Shown here: in pieces, positions 1 to 6,694 of the stretch
Position numbering within the stretch: position 1 is the stretch's first letter
Layout: the number at the start of each line of letters is the position of its first letter
Assembly: GCA_003486945.1 (NCBI GenBank)
Contig: DNFL01000224.1
Span: 1 to 6,986, forward strand
DNA from: Hyphomonas sp.
Lineage (GTDB): Bacteria > Pseudomonadota > Alphaproteobacteria > Caulobacterales > Hyphomonadaceae
Reading direction: 5' to 3'
Length of the DNA: 6,986 bases
The notes under the pieces: model-generated
Database searches by the model: none
What the model was told of the DNA's origin: nothing
The model's input: only the letters and a program-made list of their open reading frames with translations
Position numbers and translations under genes: made by a program

Positions 1-249
1 CGCCTCGACCTTCAGGAAGGGCGCATTCGCCAGCCGCGCCAGCCGGCGGGAAACTTCCGTCTTGCCCACCCCGGTCGGCCCGATCATCAGGATATTCTTC
101 GGCGTGATCTCCCCGCGCAGGTTCTCCGGTGCCTGCTTGCGCCGCCACCGGTTGCGCAGGGCGATGGCAACGGCGCGCTTGGCGGCGTTCTGTCCGACAA
201 TGTGGCGGTCAAGCTCGGCAACGATTTCGCGGGGAGTAAGCTGGGTCAT
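1..249 (-). CDS. hslU: HslU, ATPase/unfoldase subunit of HslUV protease (N-terminal part only)
   Basis: HslU is the AAA+ hexameric unfoldase that feeds substrates into the HslV peptidase in the cytoplasm. Only the first 83 codons are present; the gene continues beyond the left edge. The protein begins [14 protein letters not shown], the usual HslU opening, followed by the conserved stretch [19 protein letters not shown] (residues 16-34) and a Walker A motif GPTGVGKT at residues 57-64, which binds ATP. The start is the ATG at 249-247: it gives the family-typical N-terminus and no other ATG or GTG lies in frame just upstream. The Shine-Dalgarno sequence is weak (GAAG at most). It lies downstream of hslV and an unknown membrane-protein gene on the same strand, with 90 bases between. 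Identification is secure; everything after the Walker A region is outside the window. Confidence 0.96.
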   Translation of the reverse strand, partial: MTQLTPREIVAELDRHIVGQNAAKRAVAIALRNRWRRKQAPENLRGEITPKNILMIGPTGVGKTEVSRRLARLANAPFLKVEA

Positions 250-292
250 GAATACACTTCGGTAGGCTTCAGATTGATATGGAAGAGTCCAT

Positions 293-314
293 AAAAAGGG
301 GCGCTCTACACGCC
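293..314 (-). terminator. Possible weak Rho-independent terminator after the membrane-protein gene
   Basis: On the minus strand, 26 bases past the stop of the membrane-protein gene, GGCGT (314-310) can pair with GCGCC (304-300, one G-U pair) around a five-base loop. It is followed by CC and five Ts (297-293). This is the layout of a short intrinsic terminator, but the stem is only about five pairs and the T run is short, so it may attenuate rather than stop transcription into hslU. The hairpin is enclosed by a perfect 7-base inverted repeat, GTCCATA (287-293) and TATGGAC (319-325), whose left arm shares one base with the T run; the two structures could compete. Confidence 0.35.
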
Positions 315-339
315 GACCTATGGACGGTTTCTGGACTGG

Positions 340-1464
340 TCAGGCGTGGGTTTCGGGCGGGAAAATCCGGCCGGCAAGGCCCTCCTTCGGCAGCCGCTTC
401 AGCACCCACCGCCGCGCCGAATGCCACCCGCCGCCCAGCGCGATAATGCCCGCGCCGAGGAGGAGCGCGGTCGCGATGAAAGTCGTCGAACCGCCTCCGC
501 CGACAGCATCAACCACCTGTCCGAGCGCCAGCCAGAAGCTCAGAAGGCTCGACACCACCAGCGCCCGCCGGTTCAGCGCCAGCGACAGCAGGCCAAGCCC
601 CGCAAGGCAGGCCAGCAGCACCATTGCTTCCAGCGTCGAAGGCGTCGCTCCGGGCGAACCCATCACTACTCCGCGCAGCCCCAGAATAATCTGCGGCGCC
701 GCCGCCACATGCAGCCAGAACGCATTGTCCGACAGCCGCGTGATCCGCCCGGGATCCTGCTGGTCGAACCAGATGGCCGCGGCCAGCGTGGCGAAACCGA
801 TGATCACTGACAGGAGGCCGCCGAGCACCAGGCCGGTATCGCCGAAAATGCCAGTGAAGGTGTAAGCCGTGGCCGCTGCCGAAACAGCGATCAGGAACAT
901 GCAGAAGGGAAGGCGGAATCGCCACCAGGCGAGGAAGGCCGCTGCCCCGCAGCCGAGGAACGTGCCGACGCCGGTATTGCCTAACGTGTCCCATGCCTGC
1001 GTCAGGCTGGTGACCGTCTTGGCATTCATGCCCGTCAGGCCGCTGGCGATCATGCCGATAGAAAGGCCGGAATACAGGGTGAAAACCGAGATCGCTGCCA
1101 TGGTCGGCAGCAGCATCCGGCGGCGGCGCCCGAAATACTCGGCCAGGAGCCACATCACCGCGGCGACGGGCATCAGGATGATGGCGCCGAAAGCCCCGGC
1201 ATTGCCGCCTGTCACCATCGACCAGAATTGCGGGCCGAAGAACAGGCTGGTCACCGCCGTCAGGCCCATCGCGAGGATGACGATGCCAATGGTGATGAAG
1301 ATGTCGTTGAAATTGTTGAGGAAGCGCAGGTTCTCACCCTGATCGGGCGCGACCTGCGCAACCGGATCGGCGCGCTTGGTCAGGAAGGCTTCCAGCCGGC
1401 TTGCCTGATCCCGGGTGATGATCCCGGCATCGACCGCGGCGCGAAGGTCAGTCCGGTCAAACAT
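340..1464 (-). CDS. Multi-pass membrane protein of unknown function between hslV and hslU
   Basis: I do not recognise a function. The 374-residue product starts with a soluble, helical N-terminus (about residues 1-45) containing [23 protein letters not shown]. That pattern, a helix, 'Gly-Ile-Ile-Thr' and a second helix, resembles the N-terminus of DUF2157-type membrane proteins. About nine or ten hydrophobic segments follow (near 55-76, 90-108, 118-140, 166-181, 186-205, 211-233, 250-268, 279-297, 302-318 and 327-345). A basic tail with [10 protein letters not shown] (351-360) closes the protein. No catalytic motif is evident. The frame is open upstream to 1539, but that would run deep into hslV. 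The ATG at 1464 overlaps the hslV stop by 8 bases (ATGTTTGA), which suggests translational coupling. Being co-transcribed with hslV may indicate a stress or membrane-quality role, but that is inference only. The DUF2157 resemblance is from general architecture and is not confirmed. Confidence 0.85.
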   Translation of the reverse strand: MFDRTDLRAAVDAGIITRDQASRLEAFLTKRADPVAQVAPDQGENLRFLNNFNDIFITIGIVILAMGLTAVTSLFFGPQFWSMVTGGNAGAFGAIILMPVAAVMWLLAEYFGRRRRMLLPTMAAISVFTLYSGLSIGMIASGLTGMNAKTVTSLTQAWDTLGNTGVGTFLGCGAAAFLAWWRFRLPFCMFLIAVSAAATAYTFTGIFGDTGLVLGGLLSVIIGFATLAAAIWFDQQDPGRITRLSDNAFWLHVAAAPQIILGLRGVVMGSPGATPSTLEAMVLLACLAGLGLLSLALNRRALVVSSLLSFWLALGQVVDAVGGGGSTTFIATALLLGAGIIALGGGWHSARRWVLKRLPKEGLAGRIFPPETHA

Positions 1465-2014
1465 CCAGGCTTTCCAGCGTGAAGTGGGCGTTGGTGTAAA
1501 CGCAGATGTCGGCGGCAATCTGCATGGCCTTGCGGCCAATCACTTCCGCGTCCTGCTCGTATTCGTAGAGGCCCCGGGCCGCCGCGAGCGCGAAGTTGCC
1601 GCCGGAACCGATGGCGACGACATTGTGCTCGGGCTCCAGCACATCACCGGCGCCGGTGATGACGAGAGTGCTCGTCTTGTCAGCGACGATCAGCAGCGCT
1701 TCAAGCTTCTGCAGGTAGCGTTCGGTGCGCCAGTCCTTGGCAAGTTCCACCGCGGCGCGCTGCAGCTGGTCGGGGAATCGTTCCAGCTTCTGCTCCAGCC
1801 GCTCGAACAGGGTGAAGGCATCGGCCGTGGCCCCTGCGAATCCGGCGAGGATCTTGCCGTCTGCGATGCGGCGCACCTTGCGGGCATTGCCCTTCATGAT
1901 GGTCGGCCCCATCGAGACCTGTCCATCCGAGAGCATCACGATCTTGCGGCCTTTGCGCACGGCCAGCACCGTGGTGCCATGCCAGGGAAGGCCGGAATTT
2001 TCCTGTGTTGTCAT
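1457..2014 (-). CDS. hslV: HslV, threonine peptidase subunit of HslUV protease
   Basis: HslV forms the double-hexamer proteolytic core of the bacterial HslUV (ClpQY) protease, related to proteasome beta subunits, and degrades proteins unfolded by HslU. The 185-residue product carries a 13-residue leader ending in Trp-His-Gly (residues 11-13). It should be removed to expose Thr14 as the catalytic N-terminal nucleophile (Thr14-Thr15, then VLAVRKG). Asp30 and Lys46, equivalent to mature Asp17 and Lys33 of the E. coli enzyme, are present. So are the conserved stretches [10 protein letters not shown] (40-49), [17 protein letters not shown] (58-74), [19 protein letters not shown] (90-108) and [15 protein letters not shown] (135-149). 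The start is the ATG at 2014; an in-frame TAA lies three codons upstream, so no longer form is possible. The Shine-Dalgarno sequence is poor. The gene is divergent from pstC across a 131-base spacer and overlaps the next minus-strand gene by 8 bases. The active-site strand reads [12 protein letters not shown], with Ser where Gly is usual just before the Asp. Confidence 0.97.
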   Translation of the reverse strand: MTTQENSGLPWHGTTVLAVRKGRKIVMLSDGQVSMGPTIMKGNARKVRRIADGKILAGFAGATADAFTLFERLEQKLERFPDQLQRAAVELAKDWRTERYLQKLEALLIVADKTSTLVITGAGDVLEPEHNVVAIGSGGNFALAAARGLYEYEQDAEVIGRKAMQIAADICVYTNAHFTLESLDV

Positions 2015-2032
2015 GGCCGTTTAAGTGGCCGG

Positions 2033-2065
2033 TTTGCCACGCCCGCGCAAGGGACTGTGGGCAAA
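2033..2065. repeat. Inverted repeat TTTGCC/GGCAAA in the hslV-pstC spacer
   Basis: TTTGCC (2033-2038) and GGCAAA (2060-2065) are a perfect 6-base inverted repeat separated by 21 bases. It lies between the hslV start and the Pho box. If hslV is transcribed from further upstream, this would form a hairpin in the hslV leader RNA; it could also be an operator or chance. No function is recognised. Confidence 0.3.
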
Positions 2066-2073
2066 AGCGGAAA

Positions 2074-2102
2074 TGTGACAGTCTTGTCACGCAACTGTCA
2101 CA
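2074..2102. repeat. Inverted repeat TGTGACAGT/ACTGTCACA embracing the Pho box
   Basis: A perfect 9-base inverted repeat: TGTGACAGT at 2074-2082 and ACTGTCACA at 2094-2102, with 11 bases between. The right arm is the second Pho-box half-site, and the first Pho-box half-site sits in the spacer. The left arm also pairs with that first half-site as a tighter palindrome, GTGACA-4 bases-TGTCAC (2075-2090). The region therefore holds three copies of the same half-site, one of them reversed. Confidence 0.75.
2084..2101 (+). promoter_or_regulatory. Pho box (PhoB binding site) upstream of pstC
   Basis: TTGTCAC (2084-2090), four bases GCAA, then CTGTCAC (2095-2101): two 7-base half-sites in direct repeat with an 11-base period. 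This matches the E. coli Pho-box layout (CTGTCAT, four AT-rich bases, CTGTCAC/T), although the four spacer bases here are not AT-rich. Phosphorylated PhoB is known to bind such repeats as a head-to-tail dimer and to replace -35 recognition. The site lies 44 bases before the pstC start and points toward it, so the pst-pho operon should be induced by phosphate starvation. Because the spacer is shared with divergent hslV, PhoB binding could also affect hslV transcription. Confidence 0.85.
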
Positions 2103-2109
2103 CAGCGGT

Positions 2110-2115
2110 TCTAAG
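2110..2115 (+). promoter_or_regulatory. Possible -10 element of the pst promoter
   Basis: TCTAAG matches four of six bases of TATAAT and starts 8 bases after the Pho box, close to the spacing in PhoB-dependent promoters, where the Pho box takes the place of a -35. It leaves a leader of roughly 25 bases before pstC, which has AGGGA at 2136-2140, five bases from the ATG, as a modest ribosome binding site. No good -35 hexamer is visible, consistent with activator dependence. Confidence 0.4.
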
Positions 2116-2145
2116 GGGTCACCGTAAGCCGCCACAGGGATCACC

Positions 2146-3561
2146 ATGCTGCAACAGCTCGGCCAACTGCCCATGGGCTGGCTGCTGATCGCGCTGATCG
2201 CAGTCTTCGGGTCATCTGCCTTCTTCCTGGGACGTGTGCGCGCTGAAAAGCTGCTGCTGGCTGGCGCCCGGCGCATGCATTCGCGGCCCAACTATCACGG
2301 CTACTTCGTGGCCATGTGGGCAACCGTTCCCATCGTCCTCATCGCCATTGCCTACGGCGTCTTCTCCGAATCGATGACGCGAACCCAGCTTATCGGTGAG
2401 CTGCCTTCGCAATTCGGCCTGTTGTCCGAAGCCGAACTTCACTCCTACATCGATGCCGTGCGCATGGCAGCCGGCGGCGCTGCGAGCACAGGCGCAGACC
2501 GCGTCTTTACCGCGGTGACGAACCGCTACCTCGAAATTCGCGGCATGCTGAACGCTGGAACGTTGGCCGTCCTCGGCCTTCTGGCCGCGACCGGTACTGT
2601 CTGGGCGCGTGGGCGCCTCAAGTCTGATTTCCGCGCCCGCAGCTTTGTCGAGCGCGGCATGGAAATGGTGCTGTTCCTCTGCGCCGGTGTCGCCATCGCC
2701 ACGACGGCTGGCATTGTGCTATCGCTGCTGTGGGAAAGCCTGCAATTCTTCCGCGTCGTTTCAGCCTGGGACTTCCTGACGGGCACGCGCTGGAACGCAC
2801 AGACAGAAGCCGAATTCGGTGCGTTGCCGCTGTTCTTCGGCACGTTCATGATCGCGCTGATCGCCATGGTCGTGGCCGCGCCGATCGGCCTCTTTTCGGC
2901 GATCTTCCTCTCGGAATATGCTTCGCCCAAGGCGCGCGCCTGGATCAAGCCGATCCTCGAAATCCTCGCCGGCATCCCGACAGTTGTTTACGGCTTCTTC
3001 GCGCTGCTGGTCGTCGCGCCTGGCATTCGCCAGCTTGCCATCTGGTTCAACGAAGGCGTGATCCGCATGGGTCTCGCCTCAGAACCTATCCTCGCTGCAC
3101 AGCCGACGAGCGCGCTGGCCGCGGGTCTCGTGATGGGCATCATGGTGATCCCGTTCGTTTCTTCGCTGTCGGATGACGTCATCAATGCCGTCCCTCAAAC
3201 GCTGCGCGACGCGGCCTACGCACTCGGCGCAACGAAATCGGAGACGGTCAAACAGGTTGTCGTGCCTGCCGCCTTGCCGGGCATTATTGCGGCGCTGCTG
3301 CTGGCCGTGTCGCGGGCCATCGGCGAGACGATGATCGTCGTGATGGCAGCGGGTAAAAGCGCGCGCATCTCGATGGATCCGACATCAGACCTGACAACGA
3401 TCACCGTGCAGATCGTCTCGCTGATGACCGGCGAGACGGGCTTCGACGATCCGAAAACGCTGTCTGCATTCGCTCTCGGCCTTGTGCTGTTTGCCGTAAC
3501 GCTCCTGTTCAACATCGTCGCCCTGCGGGTCGTGAAGAAATACCGGGAAAAGTATGACTGA
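2146..3561 (+). CDS. pstC: PstC, phosphate ABC transporter permease (long form)
   Basis: One of the two inner-membrane permease subunits that, with PstA, form the channel of the high-affinity phosphate importer. At 471 residues it is about 150 longer than E. coli PstC. The extra N-terminal part (about 1-200) has hydrophobic segments near 11-28, 54-72, 137-153 and 172-195, and a segment SRPNYHGYFVAMW (46-58) typical of the alphaproteobacterial PstC N-terminal domain (DUF3708 type, from memory). The transport core (about 220-465) has membrane segments near 226-248, 270-291, 325-341, 386-402 and 441-463. Its EAA loop, which docks the ATPase, lies at 352-378 (TLRDAAYALGATKSE, then PAALPGI). The ATG at 2146 follows AGGGA at five bases. 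The gene is first in the operon, directly behind the Pho box, and its last 8 bases (ATGACTGA) contain the pstA start. No pstS lies upstream, so the phosphate-binding protein must be encoded elsewhere. Confidence 0.96.
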   Translation: MLQQLGQLPMGWLLIALIAVFGSSAFFLGRVRAEKLLLAGARRMHSRPNYHGYFVAMWATVPIVLIAIAYGVFSESMTRTQLIGELPSQFGLLSEAELHSYIDAVRMAAGGAASTGADRVFTAVTNRYLEIRGMLNAGTLAVLGLLAATGTVWARGRLKSDFRARSFVERGMEMVLFLCAGVAIATTAGIVLSLLWESLQFFRVVSAWDFLTGTRWNAQTEAEFGALPLFFGTFMIALIAMVVAAPIGLFSAIFLSEYASPKARAWIKPILEILAGIPTVVYGFFALLVVAPGIRQLAIWFNEGVIRMGLASEPILAAQPTSALAAGLVMGIMVIPFVSSLSDDVINAVPQTLRDAAYALGATKSETVKQVVVPAALPGIIAALLLAVSRAIGETMIVVMAAGKSARISMDPTSDLTTITVQIVSLMTGETGFDDPKTLSAFALGLVLFAVTLLFNIVALRVVKKYREKYD

Positions 3562-5125
3562 CACGGCCCGCACCTTGACCAGCCCGGAAGCTGTGAAACG
3601 CCTGAAGAAGCGCCGCGGCGCGGACGTGCGTTTCCGCTGGTACGGCCTTGGCGCCATCCTGATCGCGCTCGGTGCGCTCGCGGTGCTGGTGTTTTCCATC
3701 GGCACGCAGGGTGTGTCGGCGGCGACCTATCACGTCGTGAAGTTCGACATCGTACTCGACCCGGCAGAGATCGCCCCTGAAGGCGACAATGCTCCGGAAG
3801 ACATCGCGCGCAATGTCGAAGGCTTCTATGGCCTCGCGCGCGACAACCTGCTCGCGACCTTTCCGGAAGCAAATGAGAGCCGGGCCACGCGCCAGCAACT
3901 CGCAGACTTCCTGACCCGCCTTGCCGTTCTGCCAACCGCCAAGCAGGTGGCCCGCAATCCCGAACTCGTCGGCAGCCGCATGACCATGACGGCGCCGCTG
4001 AATGACGATCTTGACCTCTACCTGAAAGGGCAGGGCGTGCGTGAGCGCCGCATCAACACCGGCGCAGTGACCGTGACTGCTGCAAGCGCTGAAGGAACCT
4101 ACAGGGTCAGCGGAAACCTTGAATCCCTCGCAGCGGCGATCAAGGTGGCAGGCCAGGACCGCATGGAGGACGCGAGTCCGCTCAGCGTACTGCTCACCGC
4201 CGGATCGGCCACAGGCCGCCTGACAGGCATCACCGACGGTTCAGCCACGATGGAGATGCTGACCGGTAACGCGCAGCAGTTTGCTAACGCGCGCCCCGTC
4301 GCCCGGGTTGTTCTGACTGGCGAAGGCGAGCGCACGGTCTCGGACAACCAGATCGCCTGGGTGCTGGCGCTGAAGGACATGGGCCGCATCAACCGCGTGC
4401 CTCGCTGGTCGCTGCTTACCAATTCCGACAGTACGTACCCCGAACTCGCCGGCGGCCTTTCGGCCATCGTCGGTTCGCTCTGGACTATGCTGGTAACGGC
4501 GCTGGTCGCCATGCCCATCGGCATTCTGGCTGCGGTTTATCTGGAAGAGTTCGCGCCTCGCAACCGCGTCACCGAGTTCATCGAGGTCAACATCAACAAC
4601 CTCGCTGCCGTGCCCTCCATCGTGTTCGGCCTGCTCGGCGCAGCACTCTACCTGAACTTCCTCGGCATGCCGCGCTCGGCGCCCTTGGTCGGCGGTCTTG
4701 TGCTGGCGCTGATGACCTTCCCGGTAGTGATCATCGCCGCGCGCGCCGCGCTGAAAGCCGTGCCGCCTTCAGTGCGCTCCGGCGCGCTGGCGGTGGGCGC
4801 CTCGCAGATGCAGACGGTGTTCCACCACGTCGTGCCGCTGGCTGCGCCAGGCATCCTGACCGGCGCCATCCTCGGCATGGCCCGCGCGCTGGGTGAAACC
4901 GCGCCGCTGCTGCTGATCGGCATGGTCGCCTTCGTCGGCGATGTACCGAAAGGGCCGATGGACGAGTCCACCGTCATGCCCGTGCTGATCTTCAGCTGGT
5001 CGAACAATGCCGAACGGGCCTGGGAGCCGCTGACCTCAGCCATGATCATAATTCTTCTGGCCTTCCTTTTGCTGATGAACGGGCTGGTGGTATTCCTGCG
5101 GCGCAAATACGAACGGAGATGGTGA
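3554..5125 (+). CDS. pstA: PstA, phosphate ABC transporter permease with enlarged periplasmic region
   Basis: Second permease subunit of the phosphate importer. At 523 residues it is much longer than E. coli PstA (about 296) and also longer than the DUF3333-bearing PstA proteins I recall (roughly 420-450). It has a basic cytosolic N-terminus (KRLKKRRG, 15-22), a first membrane helix (about 30-49), and a long region outside the membrane (about 50-300). The transport core then begins near 297 ([12 protein letters not shown]) and continues through [19 protein letters not shown], an EAA loop at 403-430 ([15 protein letters not shown], ending PLAAPGI), [11 protein letters not shown] and a C-terminal ERRW. 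In the EAA loop the usual Glu-Ala are Ser409-Gly410. Within the extracytoplasmic region the family-like parts ending DLYLKGQ (154-160) and resuming [11 protein letters not shown] (263-273) are separated by about 100 residues I cannot match. The start overlaps the pstC stop by 8 bases, implying translational coupling. Confidence 0.95.
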   Translation: MTDTARTLTSPEAVKRLKKRRGADVRFRWYGLGAILIALGALAVLVFSIGTQGVSAATYHVVKFDIVLDPAEIAPEGDNAPEDIARNVEGFYGLARDNLLATFPEANESRATRQQLADFLTRLAVLPTAKQVARNPELVGSRMTMTAPLNDDLDLYLKGQGVRERRINTGAVTVTAASAEGTYRVSGNLESLAAAIKVAGQDRMEDASPLSVLLTAGSATGRLTGITDGSATMEMLTGNAQQFANARPVARVVLTGEGERTVSDNQIAWVLALKDMGRINRVPRWSLLTNSDSTYPELAGGLSAIVGSLWTMLVTALVAMPIGILAAVYLEEFAPRNRVTEFIEVNINNLAAVPSIVFGLLGAALYLNFLGMPRSAPLVGGLVLALMTFPVVIIAARAALKAVPPSVRSGALAVGASQMQTVFHHVVPLAAPGILTGAILGMARALGETAPLLLIGMVAFVGDVPKGPMDESTVMPVLIFSWSNNAERAWEPLTSAMIIILLAFLLLMNGLVVFLRRKYERRW

Positions 5126-5137
5126 TGGATACGAGCC

Positions 5138-5143
5138 AGGAGG
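5138..5143 (+). promoter_or_regulatory. Strong Shine-Dalgarno sequence deciding the pstB start
   Basis: AGGAGG, a perfect anti-Shine-Dalgarno match, ends 8 bases before the ATG at 5152. The competing starts are the ATG at 5125 (GGAG at 5115-5118, six bases away, in a TGATG overlap with the pstA stop) and the ATG at 5119 (no room for a binding site). The 5115-5118 GGAG lies in the codons for the conserved PstA ending ERRW, so its presence is partly forced, whereas AGGAGG is not constrained by a conserved protein end. I therefore favour 5152. Confidence 0.6.
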
Positions 5144-5151
5144 CACCCGCG

Positions 5152-5949
5152 ATGGTCGACAGCAGCCTCACAGTCCCGCGCCAGCCGGATGCGGCCCCGC
5201 GCATGGATTGCCGGAACATCAAGGTGTTCTACGGTGAGGCGCAGGCCATTCACGATGTGTCGATGACCTTCCCGGACCGCGCGGTCACAGCGCTGATCGG
5301 CCCGTCGGGCTGCGGCAAGTCCACCTTTTTGCGTTGCCTCAACCGGATGAACGACACGATCGAGAACTGCCGCGTCGAGGGGCACATACTGATGGACGGC
5401 GAAGACATCAACGATCCGGATGTCGACCCTGTGCTGCTGCGCTCGCGCGTCGGCATGGTGTTCCAGAAGCCCAACCCGTTCCCGAAATCGATCTATGACA
5501 ACATCGCCTACGGCCCGCGCATCCATGGCATTGCCAATGGAAAGGAAGACCTCGATGGCATCGTCGAGAAGAGCTTGCGCCGCGCCGGTTTGTGGGATGA
5601 GGTTAAGGACCGCCTGAACGCGCCCGGCACCAGCCTTTCGGGCGGCCAGCAACAGCGTCTCTGCATCGCGCGCGCCATCGCCGTGAAGCCGGAAGTCATC
5701 CTGATGGACGAGCCCTGTTCGGCGCTTGACCCGATTGCCACGGCGCGCATCGAGGAACTGATCGACGAGTTGCGCAACCGCTACTGCATCGTGATCGTTA
5801 CCCACTCGATGCAGCAGGCCGCCCGCGTGTCGCAGCGCACCGCCTTCTTCCACCTCGGAAACCTTGTGGAACTGGGCGACACCAACCAGATCTTCACTAA
5901 CCCGCGCGAGAAGCGCACTGAAGACTACATCACTGGCCGGTTTGGCTGA
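5152..5949 (+). CDS. pstB: PstB, phosphate ABC transporter ATPase
   Basis: Cytoplasmic ATP-binding subunit that powers phosphate import by binding PstC and PstA. In the 265-residue form used here the landmarks are Walker [10 protein letters not shown] (50-58), the Q-loop glutamine Q105 in [16 protein letters not shown], the ABC signature LSGGQ (162-166), Walker B with catalytic glutamate [13 protein letters not shown] (182-194, E187) and the H-loop histidine H218 in VTHSMQQA. The [10 protein letters not shown] and DEPCSALDP stretches are specific to PstB among ABC ATPases. The start is uncertain: 5152 is preceded by AGGAGG, but in-frame ATGs at 5125 (TGATG overlap with pstA) and 5119 would add 9 or 11 residues; the conserved fold begins near [11 protein letters not shown] (18-28) in any case. 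phoU follows 14 bases after the stop. Function is secure, start about 55%. Confidence 0.95.
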   Translation: MVDSSLTVPRQPDAAPRMDCRNIKVFYGEAQAIHDVSMTFPDRAVTALIGPSGCGKSTFLRCLNRMNDTIENCRVEGHILMDGEDINDPDVDPVLLRSRVGMVFQKPNPFPKSIYDNIAYGPRIHGIANGKEDLDGIVEKSLRRAGLWDEVKDRLNAPGTSLSGGQQQRLCIARAIAVKPEVILMDEPCSALDPIATARIEELIDELRNRYCIVIVTHSMQQAARVSQRTAFFHLGNLVELGDTNQIFTNPREKRTEDYITGRFG

Positions 5950-5963
5950 GCAAGGATCATCCG

Positions 5964-6650
5964 ATGTCTGAGCATATTGTATCGGCATATTCCGACGAGT
6001 TGGAACGCCTCTCCGCTGACATCATGAAGATGGGCGGCATCGTGGAAACGATGATTTCGGACGCAACCCGCGCGCTCGGCTCGAATGATCTGGACCTCGC
6101 CCGTGAAGTCGTGGCCCGCGACCCGCAGGTCGATGCCATCGAAGCGGACGCGGAACGCCAGGTCGTCTCCCTGATCGCGCGCCGCCAGCCGATGGGGCAC
6201 GACCTGCGCATGATCCTCTCTGCAATGAAAATTTCGAGCGAAATCGAGCGGATCGGCGACCTTGCGAAGAACATCGCCAAGCGCGCCCAGCGCCTTGATG
6301 AAAACGTCAGCCCGGAAATGCGCAACGCCATCATCCGCATGTCGCAGCCTGTGCACCAGCAGCTGAACAATGTGCTGAACGCCTATGCTTCCGGCAATGC
6401 TGACAAGGCGAAGGCCGTGTGGAGTTCGGACGACGATATCGACCACCACTACAATTCCGTGTTCCGCGAAATGCTTACCTATCTGGTCGAGGATCCGCGC
6501 CGCATCACGGCAGGTGCCCACATGCTGTTCATGGCGAAGAACCTAGAGCGCATCGGGGACCACTGCACGAACATCGCGGAATTTGTCTATTACCAGGCCG
6601 TCGGGGACTATCTCTCCGAACTCGAGCGGCCGAAGCTGAACCAGGTCTGA
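5964..6650 (+). CDS. phoU: PhoU, phosphate signalling regulator
   Basis: PhoU is a cytoplasmic all-helical protein that links the PstSCAB transporter to the PhoR kinase and keeps the Pho regulon off when phosphate is plentiful. The 228-residue length is normal for the family. The two tandem three-helix repeats are visible through their metal-binding E-x-x-x-D signatures: ERIGDLAKNIAKR (95-107) and ERIGDHCTNIAEF (195-207), exactly 100 residues apart. The opening SEHIVSAYSDELERLSADIMKMGGIVE (2-28 overall) is the usual first helix. The ATG at 5964 has AAGGA at 5952-5956, seven bases upstream. The gene sits between pstB (14-base gap) and phoB (40-base gap), the standard alphaproteobacterial order. 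Its TGA is immediately part of TGATG, which opens a 14-codon frame leading to phoB. Confidence 0.97.
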   Translation: MSEHIVSAYSDELERLSADIMKMGGIVETMISDATRALGSNDLDLAREVVARDPQVDAIEADAERQVVSLIARRQPMGHDLRMILSAMKISSEIERIGDLAKNIAKRAQRLDENVSPEMRNAIIRMSQPVHQQLNNVLNAYASGNADKAKAVWSSDDDIDHHYNSVFREMLTYLVEDPRRITAGAHMLFMAKNLERIGDHCTNIAEFVYYQAVGDYLSELERPKLNQV

Positions 6651-6694
6651 TGCCGATGGCGGGCCGGGTGAACCAAATGGAGCCGACCCAATGA
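6650..6694 (+). other. 14-codon open frame bridging phoU and phoB
   Basis: The phoU stop is part of TGATG, so an ATG at 6650 opens a frame reading MPMAGRVNQMEPTQ. Its TGA (6692-6694) overlaps the phoB ATG as ATGA. A ribosome finishing phoU could reinitiate and be delivered to the phoB start. There is no ribosome binding site of its own beyond termination-reinitiation, and the same frame is open upstream inside phoU, so it may be chance. phoB also has its own GGAG at 6679-6682, eight bases from the ATG. I treat this as a possible coupling peptide, not a demonstrated gene. Confidence 0.2.

Noticed and set aside
320..1342. Plus-strand open frames of 181, 154 and 157 codons opposite the membrane-protein gene
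   Set aside because: The minus-strand frame has a coherent series of hydrophobic segments and a start coupled to hslV; the plus-strand translations are basic, low-complexity shadows.
1465..1539. Upstream extension of the membrane-protein gene to an ATG at 1539
   Set aside because: It would add 25 residues lying wholly inside hslV coding sequence and of unrelated composition (Pro- and Thr-rich); the ATG at 1464 gives the usual short stop/start overlap.
2021..2054. Possible heat-shock (RpoH) promoter for hslV on the minus strand (CTTGCGC, 15 bases, GCCACTTA)
   Set aside because: Only about four of seven -35 bases and three of seven -10 positions fit, and the transcript would begin almost at the ATG; too weak to call.
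1415..2188. 257-codon plus-strand open frame opposite hslV and running into pstC
   Set aside because: Antisense to conserved HslV, crosses the divergent control region, and has no protein features; a shadow of hslV.
5250..5617. Small open frames inside pstB in other frames and strands
   Set aside because: They overlap the Walker A and Q-loop coding region of PstB and show no independent start signals or motifs.
4648..5988. 446-codon open frame on the minus strand opposite pstA, pstB and the start of phoU
   Set aside because: It is antisense to unmistakable PstA and PstB coding sequence. Long antisense frames are expected in GC-rich coding DNA, and the translation shows no recognisable domain.
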